Part shown: one piece after another, positions 36,362 through 46,009 of the stretch | Layout of the letters: every line of letters begins with the position of its first letter | Position numbering within the stretch: position 1 is the stretch's first letter | NCBI RefSeq assembly: GCF_002899945.2 | Contig: NZ_PPEG02000004.1 | Coordinates: 434,001 to 498,000, forward strand | DNA from: Chryseobacterium viscerum | GTDB taxonomy: Bacteria; Bacteroidota; Bacteroidia; Flavobacteriales; Weeksellaceae | Reading direction: 5' to 3' | Length of the DNA: 64,000 nucleotides | Position numbers and translations under genes: made by a program | The notes under the pieces: generated by a model | The model's input: the letters and a program-made list of their open reading frames with translations, nothing else | The model's database searches: none | What the model was told of the DNA's origin: nothing

Positions 36362-36369
36362 CAAATGTA
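36362..36369 (-). promoter_or_regulatory. exonuclease gene -7 box
   Basis: On the minus strand TACATTTG occurs twice, at 36362-36369 and 36346-36353. The outer copy is at a suitable distance (19 bases) from the ATG at 36342; the inner one is only 3 bases from it and is probably not used. Confidence 0.55.
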
Positions 36370-36378
36370 AGGAAATAA

Positions 36379-36410
36379 AAAAGCCGGGTTTGAATTTCAA
36401 AACCGACTTT
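36379..36410 (-). terminator. terminator after the MliC-like gene
   Basis: On the minus strand an imperfect stem (AAAGTCGGTTTTGAAA with TTCAAACCCGGCTTT) followed by a T run. It lies 20 bases past the stop of the lipoprotein gene at 36431. Confidence 0.75.
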
Positions 36411-36430
36411 TATCTTTTTAGTAAGAGATT

Positions 36431-36808
36431 TTATTTTTTAAAAACTGTTTTACCGTCTTTTGTTAATTCAATTTCTTCACCTTTTCCTCTAAGCTCATAA
36501 TGGTCATTTTTATACCAGATCCCAGATGCGGGCTTTTGACCCTGTAATTCAATCGTTTCTTTGTTAAAGACTACTGTAGCAGTATTTTTAGTGTTATTGA
36601 AAGTCATATCCAATGTTTTTCCACTACTGTCTTTTGATGTACTTTTTACAATTTCATCTTGAGTACCGGAAACTGCTGCTGAATCAGATGGCTTTGATGC
36701 AATGCTGTCTACAGAAGCCGAAGCAGAATCTGTTGCTTTCTTTTCTTTATTACATGAAGTCAAAAATAGTGCGGCTAATGCTGCCGTGATAAAAATGTGT
36801 TTTTTCAT
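36431..36808 (-). CDS. small lipoprotein with MliC-like domain
   Basis: A 125-residue lipoprotein (lipobox LTSC, lipidated Cys19). A Ser/Ala/Asp-rich linker to about residue 55 is followed by a small beta-barrel: LDMTFNNTKNTATVVF, the L-x-G-x-x-P-A-S-G-x-x-Y stretch LQGQKPASGIWY, and RGKGEEIELTKDGK. This pattern resembles MliC, the membrane-bound inhibitor of C-type lysozyme, usually about 110 residues. The family call is by motif only. It is bracketed by terminators and probably a single-gene unit. Confidence 0.65.
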   Translation of the reverse strand: MKKHIFITAALAALFLTSCNKEKKATDSASASVDSIASKPSDSAAVSGTQDEIVKSTSKDSSGKTLDMTFNNTKNTATVVFNKETIELQGQKPASGIWYKNDHYELRGKGEEIELTKDGKTVFKK

Positions 36809-36865
36809 AAGTGTATATTTATTTATGGATGTCTTTCAGTATGCAAAATGAATGCCTTAAAAAAG

Positions 36866-36899
36866 AAAGCGGAAAAAATCGAATGATTTTTTCCGCTTT
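36866..36899 (-). terminator. terminator after porX
   Basis: A perfect 15-bp stem (AAAGCGGAAAAAATC and its complement) with a 4-base loop; reading on the minus strand it is followed by CTTTTTT. It separates porX from the MliC-like gene. Confidence 0.85.
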
Positions 36900-36930
36900 A
36901 AACCCAAAATTAAATAAACTATGAAAAAAA

Positions 36931-38475
36931 CTACTTGGGTTCTAAAATACTGATAGGAATGATACACTCTTCGAGTGAAATTCCACCATGTTGGTATGTT
37001 TCTTTATAGTAATTAACAAAGTGATTGTAGTTCTTAGGATAAGCCAGGAATATATTGTTTTTAGCAAAAATATATTTTGAACTTAAATTTCCTTTTGGAA
37101 GGAAAAGTTTTTCAGGATTGGTAATTGCCCATACATCACTGTCATCATAGGTCAAACTTTTACCTGTTTTATATCTGATATTAGTAGACGTTTCTCTGTC
37201 ACCCACCACTTTACTTGGCTTTTTCACATAGATGGTTCCGTGGTCTGTAGTGATCACCAGTTTGTATCCGTTTTCTGCGGCTGTTTTGATGATCTTCAAA
37301 AGTGAAGAGTTTTCAAACCAGTTGAAGGTAAGAGAACGGAATGTTTTATCATCACGGATCAGCTGATCTACAATATGGTTGTCTGTTTTCGCGTGCGAAA
37401 GAATATCGATAAAGTTATAGACAATCACCAAAAGATCATTGTTTTTATGCTGATTGAAATCATCATAGATCTTTCTTTCAAAATCAGCATTCAGTACTTT
37501 AAGATACTTCATAGATTTTGATCCCAAACCTATTCTCTTCATCTGATCTTCAAGAAAATCACGCTCGAATTCATTTTTGTTTCCTTCTTCATTATCGTTA
37601 AACCATTTATCCGGGAAACGTTTCTCAATCTCAGACGGCATTAATCCTGCAAAGAAAGAGTTTCTTGCATATTGTGTAGCAGTAGGAAGGATGCTGTAGT
37701 AATAGTCTTCCGATATTTTATTGTAGTATTTTGTAAACAAAGGCTCAATAACTTTCCACTGGTCATAGCGAAGGTTATCTACCATTAACAAAAGAACCTT
37801 TTCTTTTTCAACTTCCGGTTTTACTTTTTCCTTGAAAAGGGTGTGGCTCATCAGAGGTTTGTCAGAATCAATAAGCCAGTCTGCGTAATTTTTCTCAATA
37901 AACTTAGAAAACTGAATATTAGCTTCCTCTTTCTGAGACTGCAGAAGATCTGCAAACTCATTATCTGCTACCTTATCAAATTTGATCTCCCAGCTAAGGA
38001 TTTTTTTATAATATTCCGCCCATTCCTGATACGTTCTCAGATAAGAAAGTTCCATAGAAAGGTTTCTGAATTCCTGCTGATACTGTAAAATCGTTTTTTG
38101 TTCAACCAGATTATCCTCCTGAAGATTTTTCTTTAATGAAAGTAAAATCTGGTTAGGATTTACAGGTTTTAATATATAATCGGCAATCTGCGAACCGATA
38201 GCCTCTTCCATAATGTGTTCCTCTTCACTTTTGGTAACCATTACAATCTTTAAGGAGTTATCTTTTTCCTTAATCATAGGAATGGCTTCCAGTCCGGAAA
38301 TACCGGGCATATTTTCATCAATTAACGTTAAAGCAAATTTCTCTGAATCCATAAGTTCCAAAGCCTCATTCACATTATTTACAGGAGTTACCTGGTAACC
38401 CTTTTTTTCTAAAAATACGATATGAGGTTTAAGTAAATCTATTTCATCATCGATCCATAATATCTTTTCTGACAT
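36931..38475 (-). CDS. porX: PorX-type response regulator with PglZ domain (T9SS regulator)
   Basis: A 514-residue protein. The N-terminal receiver domain has the acidic pair WIDDE at 8-12, phospho-acceptor Asp53 in LIDENMPG and the conserved Lys in VTKSEEE. A helical linker leads to a C-terminal PglZ domain of the alkaline phosphatase superfamily (LLMVDNLRYDQW, TTDHGTIYVKKPSK). This layout matches PorX of Porphyromonas and Flavobacterium, which controls type IX secretion with the PorY kinase. No porY gene is nearby. The T9SS-type substrate at 51020-51370 is consistent with a T9SS in this organism. Confidence 0.93.
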   Translation of the reverse strand: MSEKILWIDDEIDLLKPHIVFLEKKGYQVTPVNNVNEALELMDSEKFALTLIDENMPGISGLEAIPMIKEKDNSLKIVMVTKSEEEHIMEEAIGSQIADYILKPVNPNQILLSLKKNLQEDNLVEQKTILQYQQEFRNLSMELSYLRTYQEWAEYYKKILSWEIKFDKVADNEFADLLQSQKEEANIQFSKFIEKNYADWLIDSDKPLMSHTLFKEKVKPEVEKEKVLLLMVDNLRYDQWKVIEPLFTKYYNKISEDYYYSILPTATQYARNSFFAGLMPSEIEKRFPDKWFNDNEEGNKNEFERDFLEDQMKRIGLGSKSMKYLKVLNADFERKIYDDFNQHKNNDLLVIVYNFIDILSHAKTDNHIVDQLIRDDKTFRSLTFNWFENSSLLKIIKTAAENGYKLVITTDHGTIYVKKPSKVVGDRETSTNIRYKTGKSLTYDDSDVWAITNPEKLFLPKGNLSSKYIFAKNNIFLAYPKNYNHFVNYYKETYQHGGISLEECIIPISILEPK

Positions 38476-38607
38476 AATTTATTTTTTACATGGTTATTCT
38501 ATCAAAATGTTGACCAATTCCTTTTAAAATCTCACAAAATCGAGAGATTAAAAGTTAAATAATAGTTAAATGAAAATCCGTTTAGATATTTCCCTATTTA
38601 GCTTTAT

Positions 38608-40248
38608 TTAATCGGTACTTTTTATATACTCCAAAGCCCTTTCCAGAACTTCATCTTTTTTATTTTTAAGCCCTTCCACACTAGGTTTTACAAGAATATC
38701 AGGAATGATGCCTATTCTTTGCGTTTCTCTTCCATCAGGATAATAAGCACCAAGACCTGTAAATCGGGTGTCAAGATCTGCTATTGTAAACATGATGACA
38801 TCTCCGTTGGCTCCAGAAGTATTACTGCCGATAATTTTAGCTTTCGGATGCTGTTTCAACATCATTGTTGTGGTCTCTGCCTGGCTCTGGGTACTCTCAT
38901 CTACTAGAACGATTACATTTCCTTTATAGTATTCAGGATTCTTTCTGCCTGTAACATTTTTTCTGCTGTAAAATTTGCCAGGATAGTCAGCGTCAGGAAA
39001 AGTGAACTGATAATAAACGGAAGGCTCCGGAAGCAGTAGATAACTTAAAGGGATGATGGTTTGTTTGGGATAGTTTCTAAGGTCAAAGATAATGGATTTT
39101 GCAGATTTTAAATTGCCGTACATTTCATCCAGATCTTCCTTTTCTATAATTCCCATGTCGACATATCCGATTTTCTCTTCTTCGTCAATGAATTTCCATT
39201 TTTTTGGTGCTTTATTTTTCTCGTGAATAATGTCTTTGAGAAAATACGTTTTGGTTTTAATTTCCAGATTTTGTCCCTCTCTTTCAATCTTTACGGAAAT
39301 AGAATCACTGTTGCTGAAGAGAAGCTTATCCTTTATTTTATTAACCTTTCCCCAGGTATTGGATGCCGGAATATATTTTCCCAAACCGTTGATCATTTGC
39401 GGAATCGTTTTACCTTCAATATCATAAATCACATCTCCTGCGTGCAAAGGATTTTTATTTCTGGGTCTTGTGGTATTGATTTTTGTAATCACTAATTTTC
39501 CTTCAGCATACGAATAGTCTACGGGTACTTTTCGGCTTCCGTACAAATTATTCTGAATTTCTTTGGAAGAAAGATAGGCATGCGAGTCATCTGTTTTGGT
39601 GACCAGTTCAGCTAATGTTAAATGATAATTTTCGGTATTATCTACCCCAAGAAACTTAGGAATCATTTCTGTAAGAACGTTATTCCAGTTTTGATCGGTT
39701 TGATATTTATAAGGAAAAAAGTACTCTACATAATTCCAGTACCTGAATAATTCTAATAGATTAATTGTCTTGGAAGTGAATTTTGAACCATATGACTTCT
39801 CATTTCTGAAATATATTTTTCTCCCCCATTTCCCGAAATAATGATTATCTCCAAGATTCCGGTTATTTTCAATATCATGAAGTTTCTGAGAGAGGTCTTT
39901 GGAGAAAATAAGAGAATTATCAATCCAGCTCAAGTCAAAGTTTTTAAGAAAATACACTTTATTATCTTTTATTGAGCACTCTTTACATGGTGGAACTTCT
40001 CCAAGGCTTTGGATCCAGTCGGCATAAAGATTATTTAAAGACTTCTTATCATTAATATATTCAAGTTCATTAATTTTCTGGAAAAGCTGTTCGTCCCAAT
40101 TCAGGCTTCCTTTTGCTACATGAGGATGGTAATATTTCAGAAATCCCCAAACTCTGCAGAGGGATTCCAGTTTCTGTGTTTCAGATACAATTTGGGCGGA
40201 AAAATTTAAACTTAAAAATAATAAAAGAAAAAGAGAGGAGTTTCTCAT
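38608..40248 (-). CDS. S41-family peptidase (C-terminal processing peptidase-like)
   Basis: A 546-residue secreted protein with an N-terminal signal (LLFLSLNFSAQ). A helical N-terminal domain is followed by a PDZ-like region (GDVIYDIEGKTIPQMINGLG) and an S41 peptidase core: VLVDESTQSQAETTTMML with the expected nucleophile serine, then GSNTSGANGDVIMF and YPDGRETQRIGIIPDI. It probably trims or degrades periplasmic or surface proteins. Its gene is upstream of porX on the same strand with a 132-base gap, but it has its own promoter, so co-transcription is uncertain. Confidence 0.85.
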   Translation of the reverse strand: MRNSSLFLLLFLSLNFSAQIVSETQKLESLCRVWGFLKYYHPHVAKGSLNWDEQLFQKINELEYINDKKSLNNLYADWIQSLGEVPPCKECSIKDNKVYFLKNFDLSWIDNSLIFSKDLSQKLHDIENNRNLGDNHYFGKWGRKIYFRNEKSYGSKFTSKTINLLELFRYWNYVEYFFPYKYQTDQNWNNVLTEMIPKFLGVDNTENYHLTLAELVTKTDDSHAYLSSKEIQNNLYGSRKVPVDYSYAEGKLVITKINTTRPRNKNPLHAGDVIYDIEGKTIPQMINGLGKYIPASNTWGKVNKIKDKLLFSNSDSISVKIEREGQNLEIKTKTYFLKDIIHEKNKAPKKWKFIDEEEKIGYVDMGIIEKEDLDEMYGNLKSAKSIIFDLRNYPKQTIIPLSYLLLPEPSVYYQFTFPDADYPGKFYSRKNVTGRKNPEYYKGNVIVLVDESTQSQAETTTMMLKQHPKAKIIGSNTSGANGDVIMFTIADLDTRFTGLGAYYPDGRETQRIGIIPDILVKPSVEGLKNKKDEVLERALEYIKSTD

Positions 40249-40270
40249 TAAGAGTGGGCGTGTTTTCTCT

Positions 40271-40303
40271 CAAAGATACTCCATTAATAGAACAGATGCA
40301 AAA
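40271..40303 (-). promoter_or_regulatory. promoter of the S41 peptidase gene (-33 TTTTG, -7 TATCTTTG)
   Basis: On the minus strand TTTTG (40303-40299) is followed after 20 bases by TATCTTTG (40278-40271), a good match to the flavobacterial TTG-N17-23-TAnnTTTG promoter. It lies 22 bases before the ATG at 40248. Confidence 0.75.
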
Positions 40304-40459
40304 GGTTTTCAAGAAAATACTGAACTAAGGATAAAAATGAACCATGGAGATTTTTAAGCCGTCAATATAGGGGTGTTATTGGGGAAAAACATTCGTGTCA
40401 TCAGAGTTTAATCCCCATTTTTAATAGTAATTTAATAAAAGCCTAAATTTTAAAATGCC

Positions 40460-40467
40460 TAACTTTG
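40460..40467 (+). promoter_or_regulatory. -7 box that fixes the start of the HD-domain gene
   Basis: TAACTTTG matches TAnnTTTG. It overlaps the upstream TTG (40465) that could otherwise serve as start, so the first usable start after it is the ATG at 40489. Confidence 0.6.
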
Positions 40468-40488
40468 TTTACTAATATTGACGTCTCA

Positions 40489-41715
40489 ATGCAGAATAAG
40501 CTAAAAATTATCAACGATCCTGTTCATGGATTTATCAAAATTCCACACGAAATTTTATTTGACATCATTGAGCATCCTTACTTTCAAAGGTTAAGAAGAA
40601 TCGGACAGACCGGACTTTTGAACCTAATATTTCCAGGTGCTACTCATACAAGATTTCATCATGCTCTGGGAGCAATGCATCTGATGTTTACTGCCTTGGA
40701 AACGTTGAAACAGAAAGGGGTGAAAATCTCTGAGGAAGAAGAGAAAGGAGCGATGTTGGCTATTCTGATGCATGATATTGGTCATGGTCCGTTTTCCCAT
40801 GCGCTGGAAAGTATGCTGATGGATGACTGGCACCATGAAAACCTTTCTTTATTGTTGATGAATAAGCTGAATGAGGAGTTCGGCGGGCAATTGTCTATGG
40901 CAATTGAGATGTTTCAGGGGAAATATCATAGGAAATTTTTCAATCAACTGATTTCTTCCCAATTGGATGTAGACCGTTTGGATTATCTGAAAAGAGACAG
41001 CTTTTTTACCGGAGTATCAGAAGGAAATATTAATACACAGAGAATTATTTCCATGATGAATGTGTGTGAAGAAGGTGAGCTGGTGATTGATGCAAAAGGA
41101 ATTTATTCCATTGAAAATTTTCTGACAGCCAGAATGTTTATGTACTGGCAGGTCTATTATCATAAAACTTCAGCGTTAGCAGAATTTCTTTTGGTTAAAA
41201 TCCTGGAAAGAGCGAAATATCTGATTTCTCAGGGAATTGAGCTTCCGGCAACGGAGAACTTAAAATACTTTTTGTACCGCGGAAAGAGTACTGCAACGGA
41301 TGAAGATATAGAAAGATTTACCAAACTTGATGATAATGATGTGATCCAGGCGATGAAAGAATGGCAAAACTCGAATGATTTTATTTTGTCTTACTGGTGT
41401 CAATGTGTCATTCAGAGAAACTTACCTAAAACAATTATTTCATCGCATCCATTTAGCAAGGAAGTAATTGATGAAAAAATAAAAAATATCAATGAATTTT
41501 TCAAAATTGATAATGGTAATGAGCTGGTTCATGAAATAAAAAGAAAATTATTGCCCTATCACGCAGAAAAACAGCCAATCTATTTACTTCATAAAAATGG
41601 TAAGAGAACAAGGCTTCATGAGTCAGAAGATCAGCTTTTATCAGGGTTGATGATAAATAAAACAACCCGCTATATCCTTATGTTTCCAAGAGATATGTCA
41701 TGGCTAGACTCTTAA
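40489..41715 (+). CDS. HD-domain phosphohydrolase (SAMHD1/dGTPase-like)
   Basis: A 408-residue HD-superfamily protein. The metal-binding residues are visible in HTRFHHALGAMH, the HD pair in ILMHDIGHGPFSHALE and the last Asp in SSQLDVDRLDYLKRDS, close to SAMHD1 and the YdhJ-like group. Such proteins hydrolyse dNTPs or other nucleotides. The ATG at 40489 (MQNKLKIINDPVHGF) matches family starts, and the -7 box overlaps the longer frame. It has no obvious operon partner; lpxD begins 71 bases later under its own promoter. Confidence 0.88.
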   Translation: MQNKLKIINDPVHGFIKIPHEILFDIIEHPYFQRLRRIGQTGLLNLIFPGATHTRFHHALGAMHLMFTALETLKQKGVKISEEEEKGAMLAILMHDIGHGPFSHALESMLMDDWHHENLSLLLMNKLNEEFGGQLSMAIEMFQGKYHRKFFNQLISSQLDVDRLDYLKRDSFFTGVSEGNINTQRIISMMNVCEEGELVIDAKGIYSIENFLTARMFMYWQVYYHKTSALAEFLLVKILERAKYLISQGIELPATENLKYFLYRGKSTATDEDIERFTKLDDNDVIQAMKEWQNSNDFILSYWCQCVIQRNLPKTIISSHPFSKEVIDEKIKNINEFFKIDNGNELVHEIKRKLLPYHAEKQPIYLLHKNGKRTRLHESEDQLLSGLMINKTTRYILMFPRDMSWLDS

Positions 41716-41751
41716 ATAATATTAAAATTTACGATCTGAAACCAAAAAATG

Positions 41752-41780
41752 TTTGCAAATTATAGAATTTCTTATCTTTG
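41752..41780 (+). promoter_or_regulatory. lpxD promoter (-33 TTTG, 17-base spacer, -7 TATCTTTG)
   Basis: TTTG at 41752-41755 and TATCTTTG at 41773-41780 with 17 bases between them: a textbook flavobacterial promoter. The lpxD ATG starts only 6 bases after the -7 box, so the transcript should start at or right next to the ATG (leaderless or nearly so). This also excludes the upstream TTG at 41778 as start codon. Confidence 0.8.
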
Positions 41781-41786
41781 CAGAAT

Positions 41787-42818
41787 ATGGAATTTACAGC
41801 TTCGCAAATTGCAAGTTTTATTGACGGAAAAATAATAGGTGACGAGAATGCACTTATTACAGGGGTTTCACCAATTGAAAATGGGGAATCAGGACATCTT
41901 TCTTTTATAGCACAAGATAGATTTTCTCATTTTTTGGATACCTCAAAATGCTCTGTTATCATCATTTCGGAAAAACTTCTGGAAAAAAATAATTATAACT
42001 CTACCTTAATCATAGTAAAAGATGCTTATCTTTCTTTTCAGGTTCTGATGAATTTATATCAGGAAATGCAGGGAAGAAAAGAGGGTATTGAAGATGGTTC
42101 ATCCATTCACGATACTGCTGTGATAGGAGATAAAGCCTATATCGGAGCATTTACGTATGTTTCTGAGAAAGCCAAAATCGGGGAGGGTTCACAGATCTAT
42201 CCACATGTATATATAGGAAAAGGAGTGAAAATTGGTAAAAACTGTAAGATAGACAGTGGTGCCAGAATTTACGACTACTGTATCATTGGAGATAATTGTG
42301 TGATTCATTCTAATACGGTAATTGGAGGTGACGGTTTTGGTTTTCAGCCAACAGCCGAAGGTTTTAAGAAAATACCGCAGCTTGGAAATGTAATTATTGA
42401 AGACGATGTAGAAATCGGCTCAAACTGTAGTATAGACAGAGCTACAATAGGTTCTACCGTTATAGGAAAAGGGACAAAAATTGATAACCTGATCCAGATT
42501 GCTCACAATGTGAAAATCGGTCAGAACAATGTTATTGCTGCACAGGCAGGAATAGCCGGTTCTACTATAATCGGTGACTGGAACCAGATTGGAGGTCAGG
42601 TAGGAATTGTCGGACATATCAAAATAGGAAATCAAGTGAAAATTCAGGCCCAGAGTGGTGTGAATTCAAGCGTTAATGATAAAGAAACATTGTATGGTTC
42701 ACCAGCAATCAGTTACAATGACTATTTGAGAAGCTATGTTCATTTCAGGAATTTACCTGGAATAGTAAACAGAATAAATAATCTTGAGAATAACTCAAAA
42801 GATAATACTAATGAGTGA
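41787..42818 (+). CDS. lpxD: UDP-3-O-(3-hydroxyacyl)glucosamine N-acyltransferase LpxD
   Basis: A 343-residue LpxD with an N-terminal uridine-binding domain ([15 protein letters not shown], then SHLSF-like strand [10 protein letters not shown]) and a long left-handed beta-helix; the catalytic His is in [10 protein letters not shown]. It adds the N-linked hydroxyacyl chain in lipid A synthesis. It leads the lpxD-lpxC/fabZ-lpxA block, the standard Bacteroidetes order, and overlaps the next gene by 8 bases. Two LpxD-like paralogs exist in this window (10189 and 46010), but this one has the lipid A context. Confidence 0.95.
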   Translation: MEFTASQIASFIDGKIIGDENALITGVSPIENGESGHLSFIAQDRFSHFLDTSKCSVIIISEKLLEKNNYNSTLIIVKDAYLSFQVLMNLYQEMQGRKEGIEDGSSIHDTAVIGDKAYIGAFTYVSEKAKIGEGSQIYPHVYIGKGVKIGKNCKIDSGARIYDYCIIGDNCVIHSNTVIGGDGFGFQPTAEGFKKIPQLGNVIIEDDVEIGSNCSIDRATIGSTVIGKGTKIDNLIQIAHNVKIGQNNVIAAQAGIAGSTIIGDWNQIGGQVGIVGHIKIGNQVKIQAQSGVNSSVNDKETLYGSPAISYNDYLRSYVHFRNLPGIVNRINNLENNSKDNTNE

Positions 42819-44208
42819 TATGCAAAAAACACTTCAGCAAGAGGTAACTCTTTCTGGAATTGGCCTTCATACTGGTAAAGAAGTAAAATTGACCATTAAA
42901 CCTGCAAAAGAAAATACAGGTTTTGTATTTGTAAGAACAGACTTGGAGGGACATCCTCAGGTAGAAGCAGATGTAAATTATGTTGTAGCAACAGAAAGAG
43001 GAACTACATTAGAAAAATTAGGGGTAAAGATTACCACATGCGAACATTTATTAGCAGCTCTTGTGGGTTGTGATATTGATAACGCAGTTTTAGAAATGGA
43101 CGCCTCTGAGCCGCCAATTTTGGATGGATCTTCAAAATACTTTGTTGAAGCGATAGAAAGTGTGGGTGTTGCAGAGCAGAGCGTAGCAAGAGAATATCTT
43201 GTTGTAAAAGAAGTTCTTACATACAGTGATCCGGCTACTGGTTCGGAAATCACAATCATTCCTTCAGATACTTACGAAGTAACGACAATGGTAGATTTTG
43301 GGACTAAAGTATTAGGTACTCAGAATGCTACTCTTAAAAATATTTCAGAATTTAAAGACGAAATCTCATCAGCAAGAACTTTCAGCTTCCTGCATGAATT
43401 GGAAATGCTTTTAGATCACGGTTTGATCAAAGGTGGAGATATTTCCAATGCCATCGTATATGTAGATAAAGATCTTACTCCTGAAACTACAGAAAAATTA
43501 AAGAAAGCCTTTGGAAAAGATAATGTATCGATCAGACCAAACGGTATTCTTGACAATCTTAATTTAAATTATCCTAACGAAGCTGCAAGACACAAATTAC
43601 TGGATGTAATTGGTGACCTTGCTTTGGCAGGAGTGAAAATAAAAGGTAAGGTTATTGCCAACAAACCGGGACACTATGTGAATACTCAGTTTGCGAAAAA
43701 ATTAAATCGTCAGTGGAAATTGCAGAAAAAGAAAAACGTTCCAGATTTTGATCTGACAAAAGAACCCGTATTCGATATCAACGGAATTATGAAGCTTATG
43801 CCTCACAGACCTCCGTTCTTATTGATCGATAAGATTCTTGAACTTTCAGATTCTCACGTAGTGGGACTGAAAAATGTGACAATGAACGAGCCATTCTTCG
43901 TTGGACACTTCCCTAAAGAACCTGTTATGCCTGGAGTTCTTCAGGTAGAAGCATTAGCACAGACAGGAGGTATCCTGGTACTGGCCAGCGTTCCAGATCC
44001 GGAAAACTATTCTACGTATTTCATCAAAATTGATAAGGTGAAATTCAAAAGAAAAGTAATTCCTGGAGATACGCTTATATTCAAAATCGAATTGATCGAG
44101 CCTATCAGAAGAGGGATTGTTCATATGCAGGGGTATGGATATGTAGGAGATGCAGTGGCAGTAGAAGCAGAGCTTATGGCTCAAGTTGCAAAAAATAAAG
44201 TTGATTAA
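42811..44208 (+). CDS. lpxC: LpxC-FabZ fusion: lipid A deacetylase and hydroxyacyl-ACP dehydratase
   Basis: A 465-residue bifunctional protein. Residues 1 to about 305 are LpxC, with zinc ligands His79 ([10 protein letters not shown]), His261 and Asp265 (ARHKLLD) and the catalytic His288 (KPGHYVN). From about 325 the FabZ hotdog domain follows ([33 protein letters not shown]) with His366 and Glu380. LpxC carries out the committed deacetylation of lipid A synthesis and FabZ makes unsaturated acyl-ACP. The fusion is normal in Bacteroidetes. I take the ATG at 42811 because it overlaps the lpxD stop and gives the usual N terminus. Confidence 0.96.
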   Translation: MSDMQKTLQQEVTLSGIGLHTGKEVKLTIKPAKENTGFVFVRTDLEGHPQVEADVNYVVATERGTTLEKLGVKITTCEHLLAALVGCDIDNAVLEMDASEPPILDGSSKYFVEAIESVGVAEQSVAREYLVVKEVLTYSDPATGSEITIIPSDTYEVTTMVDFGTKVLGTQNATLKNISEFKDEISSARTFSFLHELEMLLDHGLIKGGDISNAIVYVDKDLTPETTEKLKKAFGKDNVSIRPNGILDNLNLNYPNEAARHKLLDVIGDLALAGVKIKGKVIANKPGHYVNTQFAKKLNRQWKLQKKKNVPDFDLTKEPVFDINGIMKLMPHRPPFLLIDKILELSDSHVVGLKNVTMNEPFFVGHFPKEPVMPGVLQVEALAQTGGILVLASVPDPENYSTYFIKIDKVKFKRKVIPGDTLIFKIELIEPIRRGIVHMQGYGYVGDAVAVEAELMAQVAKNKVD

Positions 44209-45003
44209 ATGATTCATCAATTAGCAGCCGTAGATAAACGTGCGAAAATCAGCAAAAATGTAATTGTAGAACCGTTTACTACAATTGCCGGAGACGTGGA
44301 AATCGGAGAAGGAACATGGATTGGTCCTAATGTTACCATCATGGATGGTGCAAGGATAGGGAAAAATTGTAGAATTTTTCCCGGGACTGTAATCTCTGCA
44401 ATTCCTCAGGATCTGAAATTTGATGGTGAAGATACCCAGGTAATTATCGGCGACGAAACTACAATCAGGGAATGTGTTACCGTAAACAGAGGTACAAAAG
44501 CTTTAGGATATACTAAAATAGGTGCCAACTGTCTTATTATGGCTACTACACATATTGCACATGACTGTGTAATAGGAGATCACGTTATCATTGTAAACGG
44601 TTGTGGTATTGCAGGACATGTCGAGATCGGAGACTATACTGTAATGGGAGGATTATCTGCTGTACACCAATTTGGTAAAATCGGGAAACATGTCATGATT
44701 TCCGGAGGTACTTTGGTAAGAAAAGATATTCCACCTTATGTAAAGGTAGCAAGAGAGCCCATGTCGTATGCAGGAATCAATTCTGTTGGTTTAAGAAGAA
44801 GAGGATTTACCAATGAGAAAATTTTTGAAATCCAGAAAATCTACAGAGCAATCTTCCAGATGAAAATGAACGTTTCTCAGGCTATTTCCCACATTGAAAA
44901 AGAAATGCTTCCAACAGCGGAAAGAGATGAGATCCTACAGTTTATTCAAAACTCACCAAGAGGTATTGTAAAAGGATACGGAACAAGTAAAGAGAGTAAC
45001 TAA
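44209..45003 (+). CDS. lpxA: UDP-N-acetylglucosamine 3-O-acyltransferase LpxA
   Basis: A 264-residue LpxA: left-handed beta-helix with hexapeptide repeats, the catalytic His in THIAHDCVIG, and the C-terminal helical part ending near EMLPTAERDEIL. It transfers the first hydroxyacyl chain to UDP-GlcNAc. The ATG follows the lpxC-fabZ stop directly with no gap, so it is translationally coupled to it. Length agrees with the family (about 260). Confidence 0.96.
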   Translation: MIHQLAAVDKRAKISKNVIVEPFTTIAGDVEIGEGTWIGPNVTIMDGARIGKNCRIFPGTVISAIPQDLKFDGEDTQVIIGDETTIRECVTVNRGTKALGYTKIGANCLIMATTHIAHDCVIGDHVIIVNGCGIAGHVEIGDYTVMGGLSAVHQFGKIGKHVMISGGTLVRKDIPPYVKVAREPMSYAGINSVGLRRRGFTNEKIFEIQKIYRAIFQMKMNVSQAISHIEKEMLPTAERDEILQFIQNSPRGIVKGYGTSKESN

Positions 45004-45026
45004 ACAATAAAAACACAAGCATATTT

Positions 45027-45362
45027 ATGAAAAAAATAATTTTAACAATTGCCTTTTCGTTATCTGCTATTGTGTTTGGACAGCAAACAGAAAAGTCTGA
45101 AACTGGAAAAAAGGAAAAACCTTTTACCATTGAAAGAAAACTTTCTGAAGTAGCTAATGATAGTATTGCAAAAAATAACTTAAATAGTATTCTGAAACAG
45201 AAAAATACCGGGAGTTCAATTTTAGGAACAACCGATCAGTATAAAACTGATCTTCAGATGAATGTAAACAGATTGAATAATAATGTGAATACGTTCAATA
45301 ACAATACATTTAACAGGATGACGCCTCAAGGGCAAGGAATACAGTTGAATAAAAGAAAATAA
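45027..45362 (+). CDS. small secreted protein of unknown function
   Basis: A 111-residue protein with a signal peptide ending at VFGQ (near residue 19). The mature part is hydrophilic: Lys/Glu-rich first, then an Asn-rich stretch (VNRLNNNVNTFNNNTFNRM). No known domain was recognised. It lies between lpxA (23 bases before) and efp (15 bases after), all in one direction, so it is probably co-transcribed with the lipid A genes, but a functional link is not shown. Confidence 0.65.
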   Translation: MKKIILTIAFSLSAIVFGQQTEKSETGKKEKPFTIERKLSEVANDSIAKNNLNSILKQKNTGSSILGTTDQYKTDLQMNVNRLNNNVNTFNNNTFNRMTPQGQGIQLNKRK

Positions 45363-45377
45363 ATATTTACAAAATTA

Positions 45378-45941
45378 ATGGCAACAAGTAACGATATCAG
45401 AAAAGGTCTTTGCATCGAATATAGCAATGACATTTTTAAAGTAATTGAGTTTCTTCACGTAAAACCAGGAAAAGGTCCTGCTTTCGTAAGAACAAAACTA
45501 AAATCAGTAACCAACGGAAAAGTTCTTGATAATACTTTTTCTGCAGGACATAAAATTGATGAAGTAAAAGTAATCACAAGAAAGTTCCAATATCTTTACG
45601 ATGATGAGAACGGTTTCCACTTCATGAATAACGATGATTTTTCTCAGTTATATTTGAATAAAGAAATGATTGAAAACTCAAACTTGATGAAAGCAGGTGA
45701 AGAGGTGACAATCATTTTGAAAGAAGCTGATGAAACTCCACTTTCTGCTGAACTTCCACAGTCAGTATATCTGGATGTAATTGAAGCTGATCCGGGAGTA
45801 AAAGGAAATACGGCAACAAATGCTCTTAAAAACGCTATCGTTGAAACAGGAGCAAGAGTAATGGTTCCTTTATTCATTGAACCGGGAGACAAAATTAAAG
45901 TAAGCACTGAAGACGGCAGCTACTTAGAAAGAGTGAAATAA
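45378..45941 (+). CDS. efp: translation elongation factor P
   Basis: A 187-residue EF-P with the KOW-like N-terminal domain, two OB folds and the conserved C-terminal block PGDKIKVSTEDGSYLERVK. The loop that reaches the ribosomal peptidyl-transferase centre reads HVKPGKGPAF; its tip Lys is the usual modification site in the Lys-type proteins. EF-P relieves stalling at proline runs. The gene ends at a hairpin at 45958. Confidence 0.96.
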   Translation: MATSNDIRKGLCIEYSNDIFKVIEFLHVKPGKGPAFVRTKLKSVTNGKVLDNTFSAGHKIDEVKVITRKFQYLYDDENGFHFMNNDDFSQLYLNKEMIENSNLMKAGEEVTIILKEADETPLSAELPQSVYLDVIEADPGVKGNTATNALKNAIVETGARVMVPLFIEPGDKIKVSTEDGSYLERVK

Positions 45942-45957
45942 TAAATACAATTTACAT

Positions 45958-45987
45958 AAATTCGGTTTGCATCAGCAGTCCGAATTT
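45958..45987 (+). terminator. probable terminator after efp
   Basis: An AAATTCGG/CCGAATTT stem with an inner TGC/GCA pairing, followed by TTGTTTTAT. The stem is interrupted, so strength is uncertain. Confidence 0.6.
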
Positions 45988-46009
45988 TGTTTTATAAAAA
46001 TCTATTGTT

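Noticed and set aside
36362..36369. tandem TACATTTG boxes as two active promoters for the exonuclease gene
   Set aside because: The inner box is 3 bases from the start codon and could not give a normal leader; it is probably a chance copy.
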